NCBI GenBank assembly: GCA_021234535.1
Contig: CM037850.1
Location: 14,484,114-14,548,113, forward strand
From: Stichopus chloronotus
Lineage: Eukaryota > Echinodermata > Holothuroidea > Aspidochirotida > Stichopodidae
DNA length: 64,000 nt
Reading direction: 5' to 3'
This document shows, piece by piece, positions 25,986-40,900 of the stretch. Below the pieces are notes generated by a model, which was not told the origin of the DNA, did no database searches, and was given only the letters and a program-made list of their open reading frames with translations. Made by a program: the position numbers and the translations under genes. Numbering within the stretch: the stretch's first letter is position 1; the number at the start of each line of letters is the position of its first letter.

Positions 25986-28900
25986 CTGTACATACATCAC
26001 AGTGACTGCATAGATTCCTTCGCTACTGCAAAGAACCAGAAAGATTCAAAATCTCTTAGCATGCAAAACTATTCTTCAACATAGTGATCGACATCTGGTT
26101 GAGCAAAGCAAGCAGCCAATGAAAAATGAAGACTTGTGATTACTTGCAGAAGGACAGTTGCACAGGCATGACTCATAGCCAAGACTATCAACATCACAGC
26201 TGCTTATCATACTTCACTTCCAGTTTTAACTGGTTTTCACATCGTTAAACCAGTGCAGAGTGAGGAGTCAAATAGTCTGTGGGGGGAGAAAACCTTGATA
26301 GTCTCGCTGAAGAAAGCATTATCTATTTAAGGACTAGAAAAATAGGCTCATTAGCTATATGCTATTCAATATTACAGGAAAATGCAGACATATCGTTACA
26401 CTGAAGAATCCATACAGTTTGCATCCAACTAAAGAAATATGCTTAGACAAGTGACAAGAACTGATGTAAAAACTTTATTACATATTGATGTGTTGAATGT
26501 GCAAAAATTTAATACTTCTTCACCTGAAGAAAATTAAACAAATATTGCTGTTATATTCAATGTATGTTACGATGGAGTAGTGTCAGCAGCAAGGGGAAAG
26601 TATGTAACCACTCTCTTGAGCCCTGACTTGTCCTGGCACATGTTTAATGTGAATCCTAATACCATCCAGTGCGAAATGGTATCCCCACAACTTCCTGGTG
26701 TGGGTATTCACAAGTGACTATACTTACCCCTTGCCTCACTAATGCATTATTTGACCCTTAGCTCAAGTCATCCAAGGGGTAAACTATGTCTACCATATGA
26801 ATTCATGTGTTCCTTGAGAGATGGAAAGTAGCCCTTGGGGGGAATTTCTAATTCCAACCCTGGTTCATGGATGAAGGGATTAGTTCATCCTCTGGTGCAA
26901 ATTCACTTTCAGGTTTTTGAACATCAGCAAACAATAGCAAATGGAATTTACTTAACTTTGCCAATCCAATGTTTTACCGATGGTGATAAACATCCGCCTG
27001 ATCTCATGTCTAATCCAATTATTGGTCGATCGCTGCCAAAAAACCTTACAGCTGAACTACCAGTACAGAGGTAGTGTTCAAATCTTCTTGACTGCAATAT
27101 TGATGACCCAAAGTAAAGCCATAACCAAGCAATCCTTATTTTCATCCATGTGAGCAACTCCAAAGTTACCATGACAACAATATTTGCAATAGCAGAGAGA
27201 CATTATCCTGTCCAAACCTAATTAGCCTGTGGGTATCCTTCCTTCATAATCATTACCTACCTCTAATATCTATTTCACTACACCATGGTTGTCGTCACCA
27301 CTACAATACTGACTAAACATATTTACATTTAATGACTTGATGCTGTACTTCACCCAGTGCTGACTCATATTGCCTTAAAGAGCAAGATGCTTAGGATTGC
27401 TACAGTATTCAGCAAACTATTGATATAAGGTGTATTAGTTCCAATTGTCACTCCCATTTTTGTTTCATCTTGTTCTCTGTTGTTTTTTTTTTTTTCATGC
27501 TTGATTTCAGATGTTATTCTCTGACACCAAGATTTCTCAACTACAGTATCTTTTTTATTACATTTCAGGTGACCACCTCTACGAATCAGTGCATACCTGT
27601 TCACTGTACTTCTTGACACCTTAAACCATGATTAGCACTGCCATTAAGTGCCATACATATTATTGTGCAAACTGATGGAAATGTCTCCTACTATATTGTA
27701 CAGCTTGTAATCATGAGATGGAATGAAATGCAATGTACAATAGTATTGTGTTTGGACAATCTGAGGTTTCATGGAAGAGTCACTTTTATGCAGTTTTATA
27801 GGTAGCAATACATTGCAACACCCCAATGTCATAATAGGATCCCTATTCATGAGTCTTAGTGACCCTCACCAGCTCCCATGAATACAGCAGAGTTGTAATA
27901 AAGTCATGACTTGGGTCACAGCTTGCAAAATTGCCTGACTTGAAAAGTTCTGGCCGAATTTCGACTCCGGTCATGACTTGCGACTAGAGTCGCTTAAAAG
28001 AGTGTAGTAATTGACTTGCCAAAAAAAAAGTGACTTGGTTACAACTTTGACATACAGCATGTCTAGGATGCTGTAATCTGACAGTTAGGCACTACAGTAC
28101 ATTCACATTCAAACAGCATCTGCTTTACATTTTTTTCAATTATAATATAGATATTATCTCACAAGTACGAAAACAGTAACTTAAAAAGTCTACTGACAGG
28201 ACTGGAATGTTTTCCCGCCATAAAATGGAGCAGCTGCAAACGCTTCCTCCAACCTCTGAAGTAAAACAAGCACCCAAGGGCACTATGGTTCCTTGCATCA
28301 AATTATTTTAACTCAACTGTAGTCATTTAGTCTTAAGTAACCAGAGCTAATCCACAATTTATCACACCCCAAAAAGTTTGGGCCCATTTTGTCCCTAAGA
28401 ATGCTGATCATTCTGAAGTTGGTTCCACGAAAGTTGAACACTGCAAAGTGTTTCACTACCATAATGCTGGCACTCGAGCAAAAGGCAAATGAGGGCTGAC
28501 TACTGTAGGTCCTAGAAGGTGCAGTGCTAGAATTAGTTTCGAGGATGATTTGAGCATGAGTCAAATGTATTCATAAGTGAGGCAAGGGGTGTATAGGTCT
28601 ACGATTTGAATTGCTAATTTGACAATCCTTTCCCATAAATATATGCAGAAAAGAAAAATTTGAATGATTTCTCAAAATGGTCCATATAGTCCATATGGAC
28701 CAATAATCCTGACCCAACCAGAAAGAACCACTACTACAGAAGTACAGTAATGTGACACATTTTCAACTTAGTACCATACAATCTGTAGAGAAGCATTTTA
28801 CATGATTTACAAAATAGCCCATATGACCCATTTGGACCTTAGACCCAAAAATCATAGACACCTGGGGGCACCACTAACATAATGCATCCATAGACCAAGT

Positions 28901-31900
28901 ATAAACTTTGTCCAAACTTTCTAACTTGAGACACAGTGTTAAAGGTAAAATATGAGTTCTACTGACACTTTCCTGGTCATCTACCTTTGTTCTTCATCAG
29001 TCTTTCAGAGAAGAGAAAGTAGGCGAAAAGATCACCTGTCACAAAACCTGAAAGAGAGCTACTTATCTTTGAGATATTTGAAAATGGCAATTGTCTTGAC
29101 ATTTTTGTTGGGCCTACAAATTACAAAACTCAAACTCTCCAAGAAAGCACAGCAGTCGATTTAATGTTACTTGAAATCAAACAGACCAATGGGAATGGAT
29201 ATAAATATTAATTTTCCACAATTTGGGGCTTAAACAATGTTTTTAGTAGTGGCTATGACATATTCTGTGGAATTTGAAATTTCACATTCCACCTTTAAAA
29301 AAGTTTTCGTAGTTTTGCCCTCATATGACCTTTGACCTCCACCAAAAACAACAGGGCACACATTCTGAACATGGTGAACCTATATGTTTGATTTTCATCC
29401 AACTTTCCCTTATTGAGTTAGAGCATACCCAAGCAAGCTCTCACAGACACACATACACAGACACACAAACACATGCCAACCTGACGGCATAGGTTCCTTT
29501 GCTCATGCAAGAAACCAATAAAAGGATTGCATCCCTCTGTCCCACTAGTTTTGTGTCCAAGTACTGTAGTGTAATTGTTTTCAGTCTAGTAGAAGTGTGA
29601 TACATGTTTTAAGCTACAACTGAAATTAACATTTTCAGTTCCCATAGAAGAACTAATTTAAAGACAGATACAAGGCATAGGTCATCATATTACAATCAAT
29701 TTACGATAGTAACAATATGATAGTGTACAATTATTGAATTCAGTTTATAGTGCACAGATTCAAGAGTGGAAATATTTTCAAGAGTTGCAAGTTTGAATGC
29801 TGGTATGAGCTAAAAAATTACATTTCATACATAGGCACATATATAGGATATTGGCATACATTTATAGGATATAGGCCTACATTTATAGGATATAGGCCTA
29901 CATGTACAGTATAGCATAGATAGGCCTACATTTATAGGATGTAGGCCTACATTTATAGGTACAGGCCTACATTTACTGGCATTGATGAAGTGTAGATGCC
30001 ATACATGAGTGCAAAACACACCATGTGCATATTCTGCTTCAAAATCATTCTTCAACAAGAAAAGGGAATGTAAATAAAGGTGTTGCAGTACAAGGTATTA
30101 TAATATATAGATACATTACAACAAAATATCGCATCATATATGTATGCATAATAAACAGTTTAAATTGCAGGTCTGGCTGGGGAAATGTAGTTTACTATTG
30201 GACTGGAAAAAAGGTTAGAATAAAATATTCTAATTAAGAAAAATAAAAACAGCTCTCTAGATTAAAATGGCAAGTCCTTGAACTAGCCTACTTTTCACAA
30301 CAGAACATTTGACTTTATACAGATGAGCACAACAATTAGATACTACAAGAACAACTGAGTTAAACAAATTACCTTTCTTAATCACTCATATTGAGTCAAA
30401 CATCATTTGGAGCTCTTAAACTCGGATATGCGGCAAAAAATGAAAAGCCTGAGTTTTCATAACCATTGAATGTGAAGCTGGAATAAGTCTAATTGTAAGT
30501 AATGTATTGCCATATGTTTATACCCTTTCAAAATGACCACAAACTCATTGACATCAACTCAATGAGTCCCTTTAAAATAAGCAGAGGTCCCAAATTTATT
30601 TTGAAAACCCATCAAAATCTTGAAGTTCTCTTCTGATTTCTCTCATGATGTTGCTGAATATCAGTACTGCATATTACATCAAGGTGTTATACTGTTGAAT
30701 TAAGTAATTAAAAAAAATAATATTACATACTATAATTTAAAGGAATCATTCATGAGTTAGCATAGAAGGGTATACTAATTCAGTTTGGCCTGACTGCACT
30801 TTCCCTTTAAAGAAAGCCAAAGCAAATTTATCAGCAAGTAATTTATGCCAAATATTACCAAATATGTCGAAGGGACATCTTTTCAATGCATACATGACAC
30901 TGCTCCACTTTTACCCCTCTCAGTATTCTCTCAACTACATTTCTTTATGCATACCAGACAAAGCCAACTGAACTTTAGTGAGTGCTACTGCCTGACTCTT
31001 TGTCATCATGTGGGCCAAGTTTCATAGTGAATCATGCCTGATAAAGTCTGCCAGTGACTTCTTATTACATTTGTATTTAATCCTATCACTGCCCATTCAA
31101 TGCGTAATCAATACTTATTACCCCACCTGATTGACACACACATACATCCTTTGTCCTGGTGCAGAAGTAACTTGAAGAGCCCAAACCCCTTTGTCCTCAT
31201 AGCCCTTAACAGGGGATTTCCTCACAGTACTACCTCTGAGTCATCATTGCTGCCATTACTACTCTATAAAACCCTTCATGTCCACAATCTTTCACAGATG
31301 TATTCATGCCTCACGGAAACACAGAGTTATAATAGCTGTTTGTAACCCTGATTAAAGCAACATGTCTCCATCATTTCCAATTAAGCGTAGCTGCTGAAGC
31401 CTTGAGGGACAAATCAGTCCTATCTACAATACATATATATCATGTACCATAGACTTGTTGTCGCAGGGATTTCCTTGGCTATGAGTCATTAGTCAGCCCT
31501 TTGTTCAGCTTATGTTAGCCTTTACATAGGATGTAAACAAAGAAAACACACAGGTCATGAGAAAATTTTTAAGCACATTAAATGAATTTTTTGCTTGAAA
31601 GTGTGCAGGGAATTTACAAGTTCATTAATTGCCCAGAGGGTGTGTGCTTTACGCACCATTTAACTATCCAGGATGGGTTTTCATAGTGAAATTAATATCT
31701 TGTCTGAGTCACACATTGAACCAAAGTAATTCTATCAAAGCTACAACTAAGTTGTTAAAACTTAAAACATGTTTACCTCAACAGTACGAGGATTTGAAAA
31801 TTATCTACAACAACCAGAAAGGAACAATTCATTATAATAATATACTCATGCAATGTAAAGAAGGATCTTAAAAGAACTGTTTCAAATTTAAATCACACAT

Positions 31901-34900
31901 ACTACATATACTAGTTTGAAATGATAATCTGAGCTGGAATAACAAAATATTGGATAAATTGGCAACTTTATGTCATACCAATTAAAGAAAGATGTATATG
32001 GACGACTACATCAAATGGTATTCTGAATTCGTTTATCACATGAACACTTGATTATGAGTGTGCTAATGCTTGTTTCATGTACAGTGTTATTTAGGGATAT
32101 TGCACAGTTTGGGGGCACCCTTCCAGAATATGAAAGTGGTACATATTAAATTTCACACTTTCTGATGATAAAAATATAATCATTGCAAGATAGGTTGGTT
32201 TCCCCTGTGCATACAGGTAATCCCCAAAACTTACTGGTTTTCTTGTAGGAAATTCCTGCAAAACAATGACAATTTGTCGGGAGAGTTCATTCATTTTGCA
32301 TCAACTCAACAAGAGCCCAAGGGCACTACGGTTCCTTGCATGAAGATTATTGTAAATCAACTGTAAGAATTGTCTTCACAAAGGTTTATCCATAATTCAT
32401 CACATTCCAAAAAAGTGTGGGCCCCATTATGTCCATAAGAATGCTGATCAGCCAAAGGTACTCGAATACTAATCTGAAAAACCCTCAGCGCCTCAACACT
32501 GTAGCATTTAAAACTAATCCCATTACACGATGTAATAATTTATGGCCCATACGGCCTAATCTGAAGTTGGACCCACAAATGTTGAAAACTGGGAAAGGTT
32601 TCACTACCACAATGTTAATTGGACAATCCTTCCACATTGTAAAACACAATACATGCAGAAAACAAAAAATTTTGGATAATTTCATTAAATGGTCCATATG
32701 GGACTAATTCTTTGAACAACCAGAAGGAACCACTAACATAGTAGGAACATGACACAAGTTCAACTTAATGCCATACAATCTGTAGGAGAGGCATTTTGTA
32801 AGATTTATTAAAATGGCCCAAATGGCTCCATTTGGAGGTTGGACCAAAAAATCTTGAATGCCCTGAAGATATCACTTCCATAATGCATCCAGTATAAACT
32901 TTGCCTAAACTTAACAACTTGAAATATAGTGTTAAATGGTTTTCAGACTTTTGCCCCAGTTCACCCAGATGACCTTGCGTCCAAATCGAAAAATATAAAA
33001 AACTTTTGACCAAACAAAAATCTTACCCTTCAGTTTTTTCAGTAAACGTGCAATCACTTTAAAGAGTATGTTAAGACAGAAGAAGGTTGCACAAAACTTG
33101 AGTCAAAAAGTATTCCACAACCGCACTGATGTATCAGAAGTTTGGAAAGCAATTCTTTCTGTTTGCACAAAACATACTTTATATTAAACTGTTACATTGT
33201 TACCGTGAAGTTCAGCATTACATTGAGTTATAATTTGTTAACTTATGAGGGACAGCATTTCCTTGGGGTGAGGCAAGATACATCTCATAATCTATGCAGG
33301 ATACAGAGTTCACTTGAAGAAAACACAAATCTTTACACTAAGTCCACAGTTCATGTAAAGGAAGTCAAAAACAGATCTGTACATTATACATCCTCACTGA
33401 AAAAGACTAGAATCCTCCTCCTCCTTTAATGTCAAAGTTCAGCTTCCATTTTCTACTTAGACCCTGGGAGACCAAAACTGACAATCTATCCTGTTACCAT
33501 AGAGCTGGTATTGTATGGTGTGACTTCCTTCTGGCATACCATCATGAATTCAATTGAAAACCACTTCATTTGAGAAACAACCTCATGATAGGAAACAAAT
33601 TCTGATAGCGCCACTCATAATATTTAATCAGCAGGGAATAAATCCCCAAGACTTGTGGATCTCCAACAATTGCAGATCACATGAGAAAAGGGTTAGAAAG
33701 GAGGAGACAAGGTGACTCATTTCTTAAGTAATGTCACAAAAAGTAACATGGCAGCTTGAAAAACAACATGATGCTTAAATACATGCTGTGAGGAGGAGTC
33801 AGGTGAGAATTACAGTAATTTAACTGCATGGGTTGCACAACTGTTAACCAGTTGCTAGACATAGCAAGAGAAGCAAAGTACAGAATGCAGAAAGAATTTA
33901 CGGGTGGTATTTTTAAGTATTGTATGTACCTATCATTTGAAAATCAAATTTATTTGCAGACACTGTCAACTGCACAAAAGTATTTGGACTTACTGTATAG
34001 CCTCACTACGTGTAGTACAGCATCTCAAATTTACCAAACTATATGGTTGACTGAAAACACAGTATAACATCAAGTATGAAGTTGCAAAGTAATTGCAAAT
34101 TAATCTGCTGCTCACTTGACCTGCACAATGCACATCTTTTAATTGTGTAGCAAATCTGTTAACAACCATATTCACAGTTCTACAACAATTCTCACAAGCC
34201 AATGGATTATCTCCAATCAAAGTAGTAATTCACAGAACTTCCATGTGGCAGCAGCTGACATGTTTATACAAACACTTCAAATATTTTATCCTCAACTAAA
34301 AAAATATCCCACTTCCCCTCCCCACACAACCCCCCTCCAAAAAAACTGTACCATACCACTGCGGTAGATTTCAGTTACCTGAATCTTCCCAGTATAACAT
34401 AAGACGGAGTTTTGCTTTTTTGGGGGGGGTACTTATAATCTGTTGCATGTTTTCAGCTTCTTGATCATGAAAGTGACAGCCAAGACTCAGATTATTCTCC
34501 TACAAGCTTAGTAATTAATACTGTTGTTGGTTGGGTCTGTAGTGTTCAACAATCCCTCCTCCTCCTCAAGACACCAAGTATGGATCACAAAACAATTATG
34601 TACATATAAAGTGCTCACAAACACTGGGCAAAACAATCACAACAGCCAAACTCTATGGAGACAGATTCAAAATTTGCTCTACTGTTGCTTCACACTGTTG
34701 CATACTGAAAATTTCATTAGGAGTGTATGGTAGCCCCAGACTGCCATGATATTACTGTTTGGGGCTAAAATAGGGCCCCATACCCTTTGCCTCTAGGTTG
34801 ACCTCCACCAAATCCAATCAACTTATTATCATCTTACCATAATGCATCCACATACCAGGTATAAAATCTGTCCAAGCACTCTTCCTTGAGATATCAAGCC

Positions 34901-37900
34901 AAAAAGTTTTTAAGATTCTGCCCCCATATGACCTTTGATCTTTGCCTATGCAAGGAAAAAACAAGTCCCATTGCACTTGCCACCAATAAGACATGTGCAT
35001 AGTATACTAGTCAAAGTAGAGTTCACCCCAATATAAAACTCACACAGTATAAAGTAAAGGAGAGTGCATGTCAGAGTGCTTTTGTCAGAGTGCATGAGAG
35101 TGCAGTTGTGTTAATACAGGTAAGCCAGGAGTAATTAAATTTTTCTGTGACAAGATTGTCCTTTGGACAACCAAACAAAGGTGCAAACAGATATTTAGTA
35201 CAGTAGCTAAAATATTTGCAATTCTGAGAGCAAAATGACTTTCCATTCACAACCCACCCTGTCCCCACCAGCATGTTAGAACAGGTTGCAGTTCCCTGGT
35301 TAGACCTAGCAGTTAGCTTGCACTAACAGCCTGCTACGTGAAGCAGTTTTGTACTTCCTTACTACTATACCAGCCAATGTTTACACAATGTTTGTGAAAC
35401 TTATTTGTTCATCAAAATCCATGTATGGCTCAGGTTCCCTGATGACATCATAATTGATCCCAGATCAAATTAATGACAGATCACCCTCATTTTTATCTTC
35501 ATTCATAAGTGAGAAGCAACACGTAGCTTAAAACTGTATTTTTTTTTTTTTTGACAAATATTAATGATCAACTTCAATTATCCATACCTGCCCTGAATTT
35601 GCTTTGGCCTGCCACTCAAAGCAAACAATCTAAAGCAAGCTACACAAAACTTACAGCACTATGTAGGCCTTGATTATTTTTACCATGATGTGTTTTTGCA
35701 GTAAGCAATTTCTGTGGGATAAATAAAACATTTGCAAACCTGAAAACTTGCAGGACTAAAACATTCTAATTTTACATAGTGCCTTTCAACTCATTGTGCC
35801 AAGCTGACATTGCTTTCCATTTGGAAACAAGTAACCGTTTGGCTAGCTTAACAAGTTAATTGTACAAAACAGAACAATAGAGTTACTTAGCATTTGGCTT
35901 GTGTGGCTGACAATCTTATCCTTTAGGAAGATCTATTTGAAATAATCACTTAATTGCCACCAAAATGGTACAACTAGGAAAAGATCCCTGGAGACAAAAG
36001 GTTGAAAGCTTTGTTACTGTTGATAAAATTAGAAGCTGGCAAAACAGGGTAGGCATAGGATTTAAAGTTAGACTTGTCATTAGGAAGTTGTATTCATAGC
36101 AACACACTATAGGTAGGCCTATTAACATTAGATTTTGAACTAAGTTCTTCATTCTCTACTCTTGCAGTAGGGTGAAACCTTACAGGATCATCTGGCTGAC
36201 CTAATGACCTTATGAAAGATTTGGCGTTGTATTCATACCATTAGAGGCAGGCAAAACGGGACTAGCCTACACGAGGAAAGTCAGCGGTGTCATCAGGATG
36301 CTGTGACTGCATAGGAACACATGCATCACAGCTAGATTTTGAAACTAGTTCCATATTCTTTCATCTTGCAGTAGGGCAAAACCTTATGCATTTGTTTAGC
36401 TGATCCAATCAGAGGCTTAGCCCTAGATCAAAATTTAGATATAAATTTACATGGAGGTCCACTCATATTATTTAAATTACAAAAAATGAGAGCAGCCTAC
36501 GGTAGTTATGGTGATCTGTTGCATTGCAGGAGTGTATGTAAGTACATACACTCACACACCAGTTAGTGTGCTTCACAATTCACACTGCATGTTACCATAG
36601 TAACCATTTCTGTGACATCGAAAAACTTACCTTGTTTGGTTTCTTACATACAACCTCACCTGTCTCAATACAACAACTGCACTCCCATCTATCGTGCCAA
36701 GAGTGCTGGTAACCTTTAACACCGCTCTTGGCACCCTCAGGTCTAATACCGGACTAGTCCCTCCTTCCCATGAAGCCATGGTTAATCCTGATGTGCTAAA
36801 GTTATCATTATGCAGGGGCTAGATGTCTGGACCTCTGGCCCAAGCTAACACTTCCCACCAAAGTGGGAAGAGCCTCCAACCTGACCAGTCAACTGCAGTC
36901 AGATAGCAAGAAGTCTGTGAAGGGGTAACATGACATACCATTCAACGTTGCCCAGCAAGGAGATTGTTGGGTGCGACGTGCCCCTATGACATGCCCCTAC
37001 GACGCGCCCAAGCATCCCCGCTATGCTTTAGACTATAAGTATAAACATATCCCATTATAGTACAAAGCATGATAGGTATAAGTATACAAATATACAGGTA
37101 ACCAAACACAATCAGTATACAAGTATGTGTAAGTAAGGTATTGTAAATGTGTCAACTCACCGTAAAAAAAACAACATTACACGGTCGAAGAGTTGGTGAC
37201 ACTGGAATGGTGAGGGAGACAGCCACTGTCTCCTAAGCCTGGCGACCAACACACCATCATGTCGTGTCCTAACCCCCCCCCCCCCCCCCGGAAGAAAGGA
37301 GGGGAGTGAGACAGGTAAGTGAGGTGGTTCATAAATAGTAAAAAGTTTTGAGATATTTACTTCACTCCTCACTTACTTGCATCAACACAACAACTGCACT
37401 GAGTGGCAATGTTATGATGGTTGGAGGACGAAGGGGTGGCACCTACTCCCCCTGAAACTCCCAACACTGCACTCCCAAATGCCAACTTAGACAACAGATT
37501 GTCCTTCAAGTAGCACTTTTAAAATGTCGTTGGGGTCTTCCAAGCCCAGCCTTCATGATCGCTTGGATTTTTATTCCGGCGAACACAGCTGTAGACATCA
37601 CTTGTCCTCTTATGTCATGGCCTCTGGCTTTTCCCCTGGAGAAATAGGGAAGTGATAACTTCCACAGCCATCTCTAGATTGTGTCCTTAGAAGCTGGTGA
37701 GGAAGGCTCCCTTGGAAGGATAGAGTCATTGGGTCTTTCTTCGGCACTCTGTCCTCTTCAGGTACCAGTACAGGACTCTCAATGGGCACCACACTTTGTC
37801 CTCCAGAATGTAAGAGATCATCTCCAATGTGGGAATAAAGCTGTCGACTGGTTGAGTCTTCAAGTGACTTATTCCTTGTGCCAGGGATCCTCCCTCTGAG

Positions 37901-40900
37901 GTCTGCTTGTGGACTGGACCTGCAGATCCATTTCCTGGGAAAAAGTCATAGGCATCTGGCAGGGTTGGAAAACCTTGCGAACCTCAGAACCTGGTTCGCG
38001 GGAAATCGGCGACGCTCGCGGGAAATTCTGCGTGTCGGGACAGTGTTTTTTTTTTTTTTATAAAAAACAGGGAAAAAACCGGGAAAAAACCAGGAAATCT
38101 TCAGAGAAACAAAATAAATGAGGGAGAACAGAGAAAATGCTGTTAAACAATTATTGAAAAGAAGCTCAGTTGATCGCTATTGCTTACGATACTCACATAG
38201 GCAAATAACGCATGTTACCTCTATGCCAATAAACCATGATATCTAGTATATCCCCCACAATCACGCAAGTAACCAGAAATTATCGCCAGTTAACTTTAAG
38301 GCACACTTCAGCCGCCCTACATACCCTATGAATCCCAGTGCCCTAGGATGATTGGCGCAGAGCTCATGCACAATTTCATCTCCGTCGGTTTTAGTGTTTT
38401 TTATTTTTTCCGAATTCAGCACAAGGTTCTCTGTGCAATTAATGAGAGCAGAGTGCTTTCGTGCAGTAGGTACGTATGTACACAGCATACATACAGTACA
38501 TAGCGGCGCAACAGACCCACGCGGCATGACTTGACCTTTGTACCTACTTTACATTTACAGTCTTACACCCAGATGCAATGGTAGCCCCAAACACCTTTCT
38601 GGAAAACGTAACGTTACATGCAGTAAAAAAATGGCCTCGATTAAACCATTTTGAAATATGGGGGACGACTTTTATTTTCAGCTTTTTTCTTTGCTGCAAA
38701 TTTCTGCTGCTTGTTAATGGTCACAATTATCAGGGATAAAAAAGTTCGGTACAAATGTCGTAGCTCCAACAGGTGGCTGAATTTGAGTATTATGAATGTG
38801 ATAAATGTCCATTTTGGGACAGGTGTTGACATTTTTGCAGTTAAAAACTTTTCTTGGAAACATGCCAGGATTTTTTTTACGTCAAACTCGAGGAGCTGTT
38901 TGTAAGTAGCACAGCGTGTATAATTGACAGTGTATAGTTGTCTATGATTAAGACATTTATTCTAGGCCTATTGTAGCGTATATCTATATAGCGTAATATT
39001 GGGCTCAAGTTTCATTCGTTTCTGACATTTTGTAAGTGACACTTCTTCACATTTAAAAAGGTACCGTATATTGCAACAATGTAAATAGCCTAGCGTTAAG
39101 CTTTCGTGATTGATTTTTCAGTCATTGTACAAGTTTTCAGTTATATTTTTTGTGCTCAACTGCACAATTTTACCCCTTCGATGTGCTAGGAACCCCAATC
39201 TTCCTGGAGCTTGCCCCTGAACCCCCAACAAGGGGTTTCACCCCTACACAAATGTCAGCGGCAAATCGGTGGATTTTCTACTGTGTTCGCGGGAAATTCA
39301 GCAAGGTTTTCCAACCCTGGCATCTGGTTCAATGTGCTCGGGACTGGGCGGTCTGAGTTATCCAGGGCCACTGCTGTCACTGGGGATGATGCTCTCTCTT
39401 CTTCTTTTTGGATGACCAGGGCCAGCAGACCAGTGAGCTCCCCATCATCTTGTGACGATCTTCTTCTCCTTCTAGCTCTGCTTCATCTTTCCACTGGGAT
39501 TCAGAGCTGTTAGTTTCTCTCCTGATCGCCCTTCTCTTGGGTAACCTCAACCAAGATTCTGATCCTGAGAAGGACCGTGATCTGGAGGAGCATCGTGTCC
39601 AGTGGAATCCCTCTCCATCTGGGACTGGTCGATCACTATTAGCAGAGTTGGGGGTCAGTCCAGGAACCTGTCTTAGGTCCGGATCTTGGGTCCAGAACTG
39701 GAGCCGGGCTGGGGTAAGGGCCTCGGCCACATTTCCTCTTGACCACCAAATTTCCCTTCATCCAGGAAAGGCTTTTCCTCTTTTTCCCTTTAGACGGTGT
39801 GGGTCCTGATGACGCCAGCGTGAAACTGGGGGTTTGCTACTCAATCCGGGGAATCCAACTCCAGCAGTAGATTCTCCTACTACTTCCTCAACCTCTCTTA
39901 CCTCGGATCTGGTAGGACCTGTGGATCCAGTGCAGGAAGTTGATCGAGTTGGGCTTGAATTTTACTTATCTGCATCACTAGCCACGTTTTGAGTTCCACC
40001 CACTAGGATGGACTGAAATCTGTACAGATGGTACAAGAGTTCATCAGGAGCAGGACCAGGCACTTCCGGAACTGCTGGTGTTTGTCCCAGAGCCATCCGG
40101 GTCTAAACATCAAGCAATACAAACATCAGGGACCCCCCCAGAAGCCATGCTGGGGGGGAAACGTTAAGGAAATCCGATCTTAACAGAGAATGAACAGACA
40201 AATGTGCCCACAAATTCTGCCAAAATTCCTGCCCGTAACCACGAACAATGAGGGGACTCTTGACTCTTAGTTTCTCAAAATTTTCTGACGAGCAGACAAA
40301 ATATGTAGTGCAAAATACATAGTACAAATAGTTCATAATGGAATGTGAAGGTACAAAAATACAGTATGCAGTAACAATCTACACAGCCTGAGCAATGTGG
40401 AACAGTAAAAGAGGCAAGGCTTAGAGCCCCAAAGAAGCCTCCTGGTATAAGCAGGAAAGCTAAACCTGTGAGAAATGAAGAAATGGAGGTAATCCTACAT
40501 CAATGAATGATTTAGCGCAACTGCACCCTATAAACAAGAAAAAGGGCATGAAAAACGCATAACCAGGACTAGTAAAACACATGGAAAATTACACGGAAAA
40601 AGTAAAAGATACTTCGGGAAACGGTGAGAAACTTGTGGAAAAGATTGTTAGAGAGCCAAAAGCAAGCCAAGGTAGACCAGATGTAGTCACAATTGAACGA
40701 TACCCGAAGATAGAATACACACTCCTAGCACATAGGATGGCAGATCCAGTTGCAAATCACATTGCAAGAATTATTTCTGGCACTTACAGTATGAATAAAC
40801 TTGAATTCTCTGTACATGACATGCTAACTACATACTACTTTAAGAGACAGAAGTGTTGATGCCATATTGAAGAACAATATGGACATGAGGCTTTACAACT

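Noticed and set aside
27940..28030. Cluster of 'gtcatgactt' and 'gactagagtcgc' motifs as a regulatory array
   Set aside because: It is a short, diverged simple repeat of gact/agtc words. I saw no regular spacing or defined site.
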